The notes beneath the pieces were generated by a model. That model was not told the DNA's origin, did no database searches, and saw only the letters and a program-made list of their open reading frames with translations. Shown piece after piece: positions 27,744 to 34,853 of a stretch of 64,000 nt of DNA. The position numbers and the translations under genes were made by a program. The DNA is from a virus, in the IMG/VR virus record IMGVR_UViG_3300032284_001716, positions 1-64,000 of that record. The stretch is one strand, 5' to 3'. The stretch's first letter is position 1. Every line of letters starts with the position of its first letter.

Positions 27744-29094
27744 GAAATCCTTCTGCACTATGCCATGGTCGTCGATCATGATCTTGCCTACTGGTGATTT
27801 CAAGATATGCTGCTTTACCGGCCATAGGCATAATAACATCGAGACGCACGGTGTTGCGGTAGATGATGATGGCAACTCTATGAACGTGTTGACCCACGAC
27901 ATTATGGAAGCTATGAATAGCAAATGGCATAAGGAGTTGCGTCTTGCCCAATCAAAGGGTGAGCGTCATGAGATTTGCCGTGTGTGCTGGGATCGTGATG
28001 ATGCTGCAGAGCGTCAGGGTGAAATCTCTACCTCACTCCGTGTAGTTCGTTCATACTATCAAAACCTTGAAGGCAAAGAGGATCGCCCGGGTGGATTCCC
28101 TATGAAGGGATCTATGACGTGGGATCAGGCTGATAAGTGGATGGATGAAGATGGGTCTATCAAGACCATGCCTCTATCGCTTGACATGCGCTTCAGCAAT
28201 CTTTGCAACTCTAAGTGCATCATGTGCGAACCTCTCTACAGCAATCTGTGGTATGAGGAGCAGCTGACAATTCATAAGAAGGACTACTTCGATGTCGGTC
28301 CTAAGCAATATAAGATCAACAAGAAGATCGGTGGCTCACGCGCTACATACTCTGCTGATATGCCTGATTGGAATGATGATCCACGCTGGTGGGCACAGTT
28401 TGATAAGATGGCACCACACCTTCGCCACATCTACATCACCGGTGGTGAACCGTTTGTCCAGCCTGTTCATGATGTGTTCATTCAGAAGCTTGTTGATCGT
28501 GGGTTTGCGAAAGACATTGTCATTGAGTATGACACCAACCTGACCGTGTTGAATCCGAAGATCCTTACTATGCTAAAGGAGTTCAAGGATATTATCATTC
28601 GCGTGTCGCTCGACGGTGTTGGTGAGCAGTACAACCTTATCAGATTCCCCGCAAAGTTCGATCGTGTCGTAGCTAACATGGAGCTACTCGAGCAGTATGG
28701 TCTGAAAGACAAGATCGTCAACATCACCTGCTGCATTGGTATCTATTCTATCTTCTCACCGATCGAGCATGATAAGTTCTTCAGACCACGCGGATACACT
28801 CAGTTCCAGAATCGTCTGCTAAGGTCACCACCTCAGGTCGACATTATCAATCTTCCCCGTAAGATTAAGGAACAGGTAATCAAGATCTACGAAGATAGCG
28901 GACTAGAAGGCATGGATTCTAAGCATGTGGTTGGCTATCTAAAGAATAATCTAGATGCTCTTACCGATGAGCAGTGTCGTCCTAAGATGCTGCAGTTCTT
29001 ATCATACATGAACGCACTAGATCGTTCTAGAGGAACTAACTGGGCAGCTACGTTCCCAGAAATCTATAAGCTAATTGCTGAGTTCTACAACTAG
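27733..29094 (+). CDS. Radical SAM protein with twitch/SPASM-like N-terminal cysteines
   Basis: 453 aa from ATG 27733, within the end of the upstream gene. The [4Fe-4S]-SAM site is NLCNSKCIMC (Cys158, 162, 165). ITGGEPFVQP is the GGE motif and IRVSLDGVGE the downstream SAM-contact strand. Additional cysteines in the N-terminal part (Cys8, Cys26, Cys27 and CRVC at 82-85) suggest an auxiliary cluster. Twitch-domain radical SAM proteins are known from marine T4-like phages with unknown substrates. Coupling to the PP-loop gene suggests joint action. Confidence 0.85.
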   Translation: MFNKKSFCTMPWSSIMILPTGDFKICCFTGHRHNNIETHGVAVDDDGNSMNVLTHDIMEAMNSKWHKELRLAQSKGERHEICRVCWDRDDAAERQGEISTSLRVVRSYYQNLEGKEDRPGGFPMKGSMTWDQADKWMDEDGSIKTMPLSLDMRFSNLCNSKCIMCEPLYSNLWYEEQLTIHKKDYFDVGPKQYKINKKIGGSRATYSADMPDWNDDPRWWAQFDKMAPHLRHIYITGGEPFVQPVHDVFIQKLVDRGFAKDIVIEYDTNLTVLNPKILTMLKEFKDIIIRVSLDGVGEQYNLIRFPAKFDRVVANMELLEQYGLKDKIVNITCCIGIYSIFSPIEHDKFFRPRGYTQFQNRLLRSPPQVDIINLPRKIKEQVIKIYEDSGLEGMDSKHVVGYLKNNLDALTDEQCRPKMLQFLSYMNALDRSRGTNWAATFPEIYKLIAEFYN

Positions 29095-29097
29095 TTG

Positions 29098-29126
29098 TGT
29101 ACAACACCTGAAGCTTGTGGTATAAT
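29098..29126 (+). promoter_or_regulatory. TGTACA-N17-TATAAT promoter, nearly leaderless
   Basis: TGTACA at 29098-29103, TATAAT at 29121-29126; the first ATG is at 29133, 7 bases after the -10 box, so the message should start at or next to the start codon. Confidence 0.78.
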
Positions 29127-29132
29127 AGGTCC

Positions 29133-29342
29133 ATGATGAAAAAAGTAATCCATACAGACAAACTAGTAGGCACTATCTGCATCTTGCTATCCCTGATAGC
29201 TATGACGTACGGCTACGGCCTTGTCAATATCGATGGCCTGACATGGTTTATCTTAGTCCTGTGCTTCATAGCCTGGGATCGTCTCATGTCAATTGGTATT
29301 GCCATACTCCTAGGCGTAGAACTTGAGGAACAAAATGATTAG
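29133..29342 (+). CDS. Small membrane protein, probably from a leaderless mRNA
   Basis: 69 aa starting MMKKVIHTDKL. Two hydrophobic segments: VGTICILLSLIAMTYGYGLV and WFILVLCFIAWDRLMSIGIAILLGVEL. ATG 29133 and ATG 29136 coincide with the predicted transcription start. It overlaps the gp33-like gene by 8 bases. No family recognised; inner-membrane location likely. Confidence 0.65.
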   Translation: MMKKVIHTDKLVGTICILLSLIAMTYGYGLVNIDGLTWFILVLCFIAWDRLMSIGIAILLGVELEEQND

Positions 29343-29565
29343 TGCCATTACGGCTGCAAATACATTCAATGATGAGATCGAGAAGTTACGTAAGACTAAG
29401 AATCTTGAGTACATCGATGCAGTTATCTACTGGTGTGAAACCAACAAGATTGAGGTCGAGTTTGCAGCCGGCCTAATCAAGAAGGATCCAGTATTCAAAT
29501 CAAAAGTTCAAATTGAAGCTGAAAATCTTAATATCTTGAAAAGGGGAGCTCGACTCCCTATATAA
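29335..29565 (+). CDS. 33: Late promoter transcription accessory protein (gp33-like)
   Basis: 76 aa with GAGGAAC as Shine-Dalgarno. NTFNDEIEKLRKTKNLEYIDAVIYWCETNKIEVEFAAGLIKKDPVFKSKVQIEAENLNIL parallels the middle of T4 gp33 (YLEATTAFLEENSI...I..KIQSEAIDENLL). gp33 bridges RNA polymerase and the sliding clamp for late transcription, using a C-terminal hydrophobic clamp-binding motif; here the end is RGARLPI. Several TATAAATA late promoters occur in the window. Shorter than T4 gp33 (112 aa), as in marine relatives. Confidence 0.72.
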   Translation: MISAITAANTFNDEIEKLRKTKNLEYIDAVIYWCETNKIEVEFAAGLIKKDPVFKSKVQIEAENLNILKRGARLPI

Positions 29566-29568
29566 ATA
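29561..29568 (+). promoter_or_regulatory. T4-type late promoter box TATAAATA
   Basis: Perfect TATAAATA at 29561-29568 overlapping the stop of the gp33-like gene, 21 bases before the ATG at 29590. Confidence 0.7.
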
Positions 29569-29589
29569 GGATAACAGCAGGTGAGATCT

Positions 29590-30039
29590 ATGTACCTAAA
29601 AATCAAAGGTAAGCCTCTCAGACTCCCGAAGCAGCTCTGTAAACAGGCTGCTAAACACTATGCCCTAAAACTATTAGGCCCACGCCTTTATCATCTAGTT
29701 GAAGTAGAGATTGAGTTCTCGTCAGATGACATGAGCTCAGATGTCTATGCTTATTGTGACTGGAATGATACCAACTACAGGGCTAGGGACTTCACAATCA
29801 CACTCCGACCAAACTTAAGTAAGAAGCAGACACTACTTGCACTGGCACATGAGATGGTTCACGTAAAGCAGTATGCTAAGGGTGAGCTACGCGACTATGT
29901 GCGTACTAGACGTTGTAAGTGGCGTGGTGAGATATTCGATGAGCGCATCAGCTATTGGGATGCACCATGGGAGATCGAGGCACACGGCCGTGAGAAAGGC
30001 CTCTACATTAGTTTCATTAATGATCAGCGAGCTAAGTGA
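29590..30039 (+). CDS. SprT-like zinc metallopeptidase-fold protein
   Basis: 149 aa from ATG 29590 (AGGTGA six bases upstream; GTG 29581 is the alternative). The HExxH helix is LALAHEMVHVKQYAKGEL around residue 90, followed by a third ligand candidate in WEIEAHGREKGL. The N-terminal LRLPKQLCKQAAKHYALKLL and the strand FTITLRPNLSKKQTL fit the SprT/WLM-like layout. Late promoter directly upstream suggests expression with virion genes. Substrate unknown. Confidence 0.7.
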   Translation: MYLKIKGKPLRLPKQLCKQAAKHYALKLLGPRLYHLVEVEIEFSSDDMSSDVYAYCDWNDTNYRARDFTITLRPNLSKKQTLLALAHEMVHVKQYAKGELRDYVRTRRCKWRGEIFDERISYWDAPWEIEAHGREKGLYISFINDQRAK

Positions 30040-30317
30040 TGGTATATCGTAGCACAAGAAAAACAGCATGTGTAGAGGTTGATGTAGACTTTGACCTTGA
30101 TGACTTCGATGAATCAGACCTAATCGATTACATCGAAGATAAAGGTTATACTGTTATCGAAGGTAAGGTAAGTACAAAGTACGAAACCTTCGAACAGCTT
30201 GATAAGCAACTATGGCAGCTCTATCTTATCTACACATCTGATAAAGGTGCAGGTCCCGAGATGGACCGAGCACTCGGTAATTTCTTTGCTGACTACTATA
30301 ACAAAGTCAGTGTTTAA
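30039..30317 (+). CDS. Hypothetical acidic protein
   Basis: 92 aa starting at ATG 30039, sharing a base with the upstream stop (GTG 30036 also possible). VEVDVDFDLDDFDESDLIDYIEDKGYTVI is a very acidic beta-alpha segment followed by KYETFEQLDKQLWQLYLIYTSDKG. I have seen this EVDVDFDLDDFDxxDLIxELExRGY pattern in T4-like phage proteins but know no function. Confidence 0.6.
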   Translation: MVYRSTRKTACVEVDVDFDLDDFDESDLIDYIEDKGYTVIEGKVSTKYETFEQLDKQLWQLYLIYTSDKGAGPEMDRALGNFFADYYNKVSV

Positions 30318-30344
30318 CTGTTTACATACCAGTAGAAACGTGAT

Positions 30345-30929
30345 ATGATGTCTGCATTCGATTGTTACAAAGAGTATGTTGCTCTTAAGAATCACTTCAC
30401 TAAGCCTGGATACGACTACTTCAAGTACAACGGAAAGATGAAGCTCAACTACGCCTCATTTGAGAAGCGTAATGATAAGCTGTTCTTTCAGAAGTTGGCA
30501 AAGCACGAGGATCCTCAGGGCCTAATTGTGTCCAACCTTCTGCGTGATAAGAAGCTGTGGATCCGTGACCTGGCTTACTCAGAGGTATCTGAGAAAACGT
30601 TTCAAGAGTGGCAGCGCCGAAAGCAGTCACTAACCTATACGTTCAAGCAGGAGCTTGAACAGCTATTGCCAAACTTTGATGCTAACTTCAAAGTATCTGG
30701 CAATCACCCACATCTTATGAAGCTTTACTTTGCAAAGAAGGTAAGCATCGAGACGTTGGTGATTTTGGTTGATCTTGTCAGGTGCTCTAAGCACTGGTAC
30801 GATCAGCTTCAATACGACCCTGTCGCTGATGAGGTTCTCAACACAATTGTGAAATATAGACCATTCCTAGATTATGACCGTGAGAAAGTGAAAAATATTG
30901 TGGTTGAGAAGTTTTCTGCGACAGGGTAA
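30345..30929 (+). CDS. 59: Loader of DNA helicase (gp59-like)
   Basis: 194 aa. The N-terminus CYKEYVALKNHFTKPGYDYFKYNGKMKLNYASFEKRNDKLFFQKLAK matches T4 gp59 closely in pattern (YKLYLMIKQHMNGKYDVIKYN...RRDKYFFQKL). LIVSNLLRDKKLWIRDL and the helical C-terminal domain with LMKLYFAKKVSIETLVILVDL also fit. gp59 loads gp41 helicase onto gp32-coated forks; here gp59 and gp32 genes are adjacent. Confidence 0.85.
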   Translation: MMSAFDCYKEYVALKNHFTKPGYDYFKYNGKMKLNYASFEKRNDKLFFQKLAKHEDPQGLIVSNLLRDKKLWIRDLAYSEVSEKTFQEWQRRKQSLTYTFKQELEQLLPNFDANFKVSGNHPHLMKLYFAKKVSIETLVILVDLVRCSKHWYDQLQYDPVADEVLNTIVKYRPFLDYDREKVKNIVVEKFSATG

Positions 30930-30939
30930 GATAAATATG

Positions 30940-30971
30940 ATTATACACAAAAATACGAATTTGTGTATAAT
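30940..30971 (+). promoter_or_regulatory. Inverted repeat spanning the gp32 promoter
   Basis: ATTATACACAAA (30940-30951) and TTTGTGTATAAT (30960-30971) form a perfect 12-bp inverted repeat with an 8-base centre. The arms contain a possible -35 (TATACA at 30942) and the -10 box TATAAT (30966-30971), spaced 18. The gp32 ATG is at 31010. It may be promoter plus operator. Confidence 0.6.
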
Positions 30972-31009
30972 GAAAAATACGAAAAATACAATCAATACGG
31001 AGAATACAC

Positions 31010-31930
31010 ATGGTAGACTTTTCTAAGCTTAAGCAGATGTCGGGTAGTGCGTCACTTTCTAAGTTGACCTCTGAGGTTAACAAGATCAATGGTGGCGGTG
31101 AGCAGTCCGGTAAGGACGATCGCTTCTGGTATCCCAACGTCGATAAGGCCGGCAACGGCTATGCGGTTATCCGCTTCCTTCCCCCTCCTCCCGATGAAGA
31201 TATGCCCTTCATCCGTATGTTCTCTCATGGCTTCAAGGGTCCGACCGGCTCTTGGTACATTGAGAACTCTTTGACGACACTTGGTAAGCAGGATCCTGTC
31301 GGCGAGCTTAACTCGCAGCTGTGGAATTCTGGTATTGAGTCTGATAAGGAAGTTGCACGTGCGCAGAAGCGCCGTCTTAACTTCATCAGCAATGTGTACG
31401 TCATCACTGATCAGCAGAATCCTGAAAATGAAGGTAAGGTGTTCTTGTTTAAGTATGGCAAGAAGATCTTCGACAAGCTGAATGATGCCATGAACCCTCA
31501 GTTCCCTGGCGACGTTCCCATGAACCCGTTCGACTTCTGGACTGGCGCTAACTTCAAGATCAAGATTCGTAACGTCGAAGGCTATCGTAACTACGACAAG
31601 TCTGAGTTCGGTGAAGCTGGTCCGTTGTCGAAGGACGACGAGGAGATGGAGAAGGTCTGGAAGAAGGAATACTCTCTGCAAGAGTTCCTTGCTCCGTCTA
31701 ACTTTAAGTCATATGATGAGTTGAAGGAGAAGCTGCATCGAGTCCTCGGACTTGACGGTTCGACTAATGGTCGTACCCCCGCAGCAGCTCGTGCAGTTGC
31801 AAAGACTGATGAAGATGCTCCTTGGAATGAGGCGCCGAAGTTTAAGGCGACTCCTGCTCCAGCTATTGCCCAGGCAGCAGACGATGAGGATGATGAGTCC
31901 CTCGAGTTCTTCAAGAAGCTCGCTGGCTAA
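31010..31930 (+). CDS. 32: Single-stranded DNA-binding protein (gp32-like)
   Basis: 306 aa with CGGAGAA as Shine-Dalgarno. N-terminal basic LAST-like segment (FSKLKQMSGSASLSKLTSEV), core GYAVIRFLPPPPDEDMPFIRMFSHGFKGPTGSWYIENSLTTLG, KVFLFKYGKKIFDKL, and an acidic C-terminal tail (DDEDDESLEFFKKLAG). This is the T4 gp32 domain order. T4 gp32 holds a structural zinc through three Cys and a His; this protein has no cysteine, so the zinc site is lost. It coats ssDNA and interacts with gp59 and RNase H. Confidence 0.93.
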   Translation: MVDFSKLKQMSGSASLSKLTSEVNKINGGGEQSGKDDRFWYPNVDKAGNGYAVIRFLPPPPDEDMPFIRMFSHGFKGPTGSWYIENSLTTLGKQDPVGELNSQLWNSGIESDKEVARAQKRRLNFISNVYVITDQQNPENEGKVFLFKYGKKIFDKLNDAMNPQFPGDVPMNPFDFWTGANFKIKIRNVEGYRNYDKSEFGEAGPLSKDDEEMEKVWKKEYSLQEFLAPSNFKSYDELKEKLHRVLGLDGSTNGRTPAAARAVAKTDEDAPWNEAPKFKATPAPAIAQAADDEDDESLEFFKKLAG

Positions 31931-31936
31931 GAGATT

Positions 31937-31961
31937 GAGGGGGAGAAATCCCCCTCTTTTT
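31937..31961. terminator. Intrinsic terminator between gp32 and the holin gene
   Basis: GAGGGGG (31937-31943) and CCCCCTC (31950-31956) with a 6-base loop, followed by TTTTT (31957-31961). Ends the plus-strand gp32 unit where it meets the minus-strand tail operon. Confidence 0.88.
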
Positions 31962-32523
31962 ATTTGTTAATCTTCTCTTGTGTACGACCGTAGGCAGTCA
32001 CACCGAGAATAGCACCGAATGAAAGATGGATCAAACCACCATTCGATAGTGTCAACGACTGCCATGCAACGTACGGCATCTTTGTGATGATGGGTACGAA
32101 GATTGAGATAATAGGGAATGCGACAAAGTCGCAGAAGCACATAAGCATATACAGCCATCCCATTGCAGGACGCCAGTATGCCTTCATCCAGTGTTCGTCT
32201 TCTTTCTTTAGCTGCTGATCAAGAAGTTCCTTATCAAGATTAACCTCAGCTGTACCGACCTGCGCTTGAGCTTGAACCTGTGCGGTCTGCATCTGCATCT
32301 GTACGGTAGCTTGAGCCATTTGTGAATTACCACCATTGTTATTATCAATGATGGTGACTTGCGGCGGAGGCACGTATGCCGGTGCCGGCGGCGGAGGCAC
32401 GTATGCCGGTGTTGGTGTGGGATCTGGTGTTGGTGCTGGAGCTATAGCAACTGGTTTAGGTGGAACCACTCTCTCAACCGGAGGAGCTGGTTCGTCATCC
32501 ACTGATTTCCCGAATTTAGCCAT
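31960..32523 (-). CDS. Holin (3-TM superfamily) with Pro-rich N-terminus
   Basis: 187 aa. Residues 12-55 are Pro/Ala-rich repeats (APAPTPDPTPTPAYVPPPPAP), then a Gln-rich helix (MAQATVQMQMQTAQVQAQAQ). The C-terminal half has HWMKAYWRPAMGWLYMLMCFCDFVAFPI, VPIITKMPYVAWQSLTLSN and GGLIHLSFGAILGVTAYGRTQEKI. WRPxxGWxY...F...P and GxxHxxxGAxLGxxAxGRTxEK mark HOL_3TMs holins of alphaproteobacterial phages and gene-transfer agents. It should time lysis together with the exported hydrolases at 3-4 kb. The Pro-rich extension is unusual. Confidence 0.82.
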   Translation of the reverse strand: MAKFGKSVDDEPAPPVERVVPPKPVAIAPAPTPDPTPTPAYVPPPPAPAYVPPPQVTIIDNNNGGNSQMAQATVQMQMQTAQVQAQAQVGTAEVNLDKELLDQQLKKEDEHWMKAYWRPAMGWLYMLMCFCDFVAFPIISIFVPIITKMPYVAWQSLTLSNGGLIHLSFGAILGVTAYGRTQEKINK

Positions 32524-32537
32524 TATTTTCTTCCTTA

Positions 32538-34853
32538 TTAATTGCCGGGGTGGAACATCTTTAGTAGTTCACCTGATGATGTTTCAGTTGGTGTTGAATT
32601 ATTATTTTTCTTTGTGTTCTTTTTATCATCTTTATTGCTTGATCCACCTTGTGTTTTGTTTGAAGTATGGTCTGTTTTTTTATTAGAGTTTGCTTGGCTT
32701 TTAGTCGGCTGAGGTGCAGGTATAGTTTTAGGAGGTGTCTGTTCAGGTATCACTTTATCGATAGCATAGTCTGCTGCTATACCACCCACAGCTCTTACAA
32801 TACCACCACCAGGCACTGCACCTATTGCAGCTTTTGCTGCTTTCTTATAGTCACCTTGAACACCATAATATGCAGCCTCTGCACCTGCAGCCACTTGACC
32901 AGCGATAGGCACAAACGATATAGCAGTTTTTGCTAAACTTAAACCCATATCCATTAGATCATCATTATCATTGTGTGGCTCAACACGGGCACCTTTAGGA
33001 AGGTTTACTTTAGTTGGGCCATTAGGAGTCTTATAAGTTTTACCACCTGCTTTAATTTTCTCAGACCCCTTTTCACCAACTATAGCTTTACCACCTGGTG
33101 CATATGGTGTTCCCTTTTCGTATCGCGGTGTCTGTGGAGTTTGTTCCTGTCTTCCATTATTCATGTGTTGCTGCAGCGCTGGACGTGACCAAGCCGGTTC
33201 AGAACCACTATGATATGATGGGCCCCAATATCTGCGTGATCCAGTATCAATATGAACTAAACCAGGCCTATATACACCTATGCCGCCAGCTCCTATTCTA
33301 GAAGCTGCTAAGACGAACTTATTAGTTCTGTCCGGATCACCCTGGAATTGAATATCAACAGCTTTTCCCTGAAGATGCATTGAGCCGCCGGCGCCTCCAG
33401 CTCTTGCGTTACGTGCTGCGTCACGATACCCAGAAGTGATGACCATATCCGGAAATAGTTCCATCATCGATTTAGCTTTACCAGCTATATCTGATTGAAT
33501 ACGAGTGTCGACGCCAGGAGCCCATTTTAATCCAAACGCATTAGCGCCGCCGGCGCTTGCAGGTGGACCAGCACCTTCATCATGACGATCTGCTGCTGCA
33601 CCACCTGGTGCGCTAGGCGAACCTGGAGCAGATGGTGTGCTTGGTGAACTAGGTGAAGATGGTGTAACCGATGAGCTCTGTGAAGGTGTCGTATTCCCAA
33701 GAGCACCGGTTAAACCGGTAATATCGCCAAGAAGTATAACTTCATTGGCCTTAAGCTCCATTGTTCCTGCAATGAACTTAATCTCATCAGAAGCATTAAA
33801 GGTCAGTGACTCTCTCATGATAACAGAAGTTTCAGATCGATCAGGATTAATTGTCAACTCACGAATAATTTCAGCGCCTTCTACTCCCGGTGTAGGTGCG
33901 GTAATAGAATCAGCGCCATTTGCCGGTTTTTTAAGATCTTCGATCTCTTTATCAGAGAGCTGAAAGGCTGCCCTAACGATGTAAGCAACAAAATCATCAA
34001 CACTAGCACCAATGGCTTCTAGTGCAAAATAACCGCCTGCAAAACCAACTATGAATCCAGGTATGGCGCCTATTTCGAAATTCCACGATCCAGCTAGCTG
34101 TGATGCTATAGCACCAGCTATCATACCACCAACTATAGCAACACCAAACTCGGCTACAATTTTTGACCATATAACAGTAGCTTCTCTCCAAAAATTTGGA
34201 TTTCCGGAACGATATAATGCGATAGTATCCGTTAGTCCACCGAAAACAGCAACTGCAACAAAATATAGATTGGCCCCTTTAGCGCCAATTGATTCTACTG
34301 CATCTACTGCTGCTTTACCGGCTCCCTTAATTCGTTCCCATGCACTTTTACTTGCTGGCGCTGATTCGGTTACGCTTGGTCTGCTAACTGGTTCAGCACT
34401 TTTATTTTCAGTTGATGTCTCTGAAGTTTTTTCTTCTTGTGCCTTTTTAGCGCTCTCTTCTTCGGCTTTAGCTTTTTCTTCTTGTGCCTTTTTAGCAGCT
34501 TCACTTTTACGTCTCATCCATGGTTGTAACCCACCACCATTACCGTTACCAAGCGAATTTAGAATATCCCTAAGAATCTCATTCTGCTCTTGCTGAAGAG
34601 CGAGTGATTGTGTCAGAATCTCATTCGTAAGCATATTAGTCTGGGTTAGTTCACCCAAAGATTCTGCTACTGGCGATGGATTACCATCTGCAGCCGGTTC
34701 ATTTTTAGTTTTCCTGAATTTTTGTGCAAATGCGTACTGCGTTGGAAAAGCAGTAGCTAACAGCTCTTTACCAAGTTTACCCTGCTTGTACGCAGATACA
34801 AACTTAGCCTGATTAGGAAACGCGATAGAACCAATTGTCCCCAATACAGTCAT
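32538..34853 (-). CDS. Large tail/hub protein with M15-type peptidase domain
   Basis: 771 aa. The N-terminal part has helical, Lys/Glu-rich coiled-coil stretches; residues ~190-300 include several hydrophobic segments (VAIVGGMIAGAIASQLAG, VGFAGGYFALEAIG). Residues ~430-560 carry VITSGYRDAARNARAGG, SMHLQGKAVDIQF and GLVHIDTGSRRYWG, the zinc-binding and catalytic pattern of peptidase M15A/D-Ala-D-Ala carboxypeptidases (H-x6-D...H-x-D). The C-terminal third is low-complexity. It overlaps the upstream gene by one base. Likely part of the tail tip or ejected material that cuts peptidoglycan peptides. Confidence 0.72.
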   Translation of the reverse strand: MTVLGTIGSIAFPNQAKFVSAYKQGKLGKELLATAFPTQYAFAQKFRKTKNEPAADGNPSPVAESLGELTQTNMLTNEILTQSLALQQEQNEILRDILNSLGNGNGGGLQPWMRRKSEAAKKAQEEKAKAEEESAKKAQEEKTSETSTENKSAEPVSRPSVTESAPASKSAWERIKGAGKAAVDAVESIGAKGANLYFVAVAVFGGLTDTIALYRSGNPNFWREATVIWSKIVAEFGVAIVGGMIAGAIASQLAGSWNFEIGAIPGFIVGFAGGYFALEAIGASVDDFVAYIVRAAFQLSDKEIEDLKKPANGADSITAPTPGVEGAEIIRELTINPDRSETSVIMRESLTFNASDEIKFIAGTMELKANEVILLGDITGLTGALGNTTPSQSSSVTPSSPSSPSTPSAPGSPSAPGGAAADRHDEGAGPPASAGGANAFGLKWAPGVDTRIQSDIAGKAKSMMELFPDMVITSGYRDAARNARAGGAGGSMHLQGKAVDIQFQGDPDRTNKFVLAASRIGAGGIGVYRPGLVHIDTGSRRYWGPSYHSGSEPAWSRPALQQHMNNGRQEQTPQTPRYEKGTPYAPGGKAIVGEKGSEKIKAGGKTYKTPNGPTKVNLPKGARVEPHNDNDDLMDMGLSLAKTAISFVPIAGQVAAGAEAAYYGVQGDYKKAAKAAIGAVPGGGIVRAVGGIAADYAIDKVIPEQTPPKTIPAPQPTKSQANSNKKTDHTSNKTQGGSSNKDDKKNTKKNNNSTPTETSSGELLKMFHPGN

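Noticed and set aside
26395-29094. PP-loop plus radical SAM as a 7-deazaguanine (QueC/QueE) DNA modification set
   Set aside because: The PP-loop protein lacks the cysteine cluster expected of QueC, and the radical SAM protein has extra cysteines and a length unlike QueE; no QueD or FolE genes are nearby.
30321-30349. TTTACA-N17-TATGAT before gp59
   Set aside because: The -10 box overlaps the gp59 start codon, so a transcript from it would lack the start; probably a chance match.
31052-31681. A 209-codon minus-strand frame opposite gp32
   Set aside because: Antisense to a secure gp32 homologue and without a start signal.
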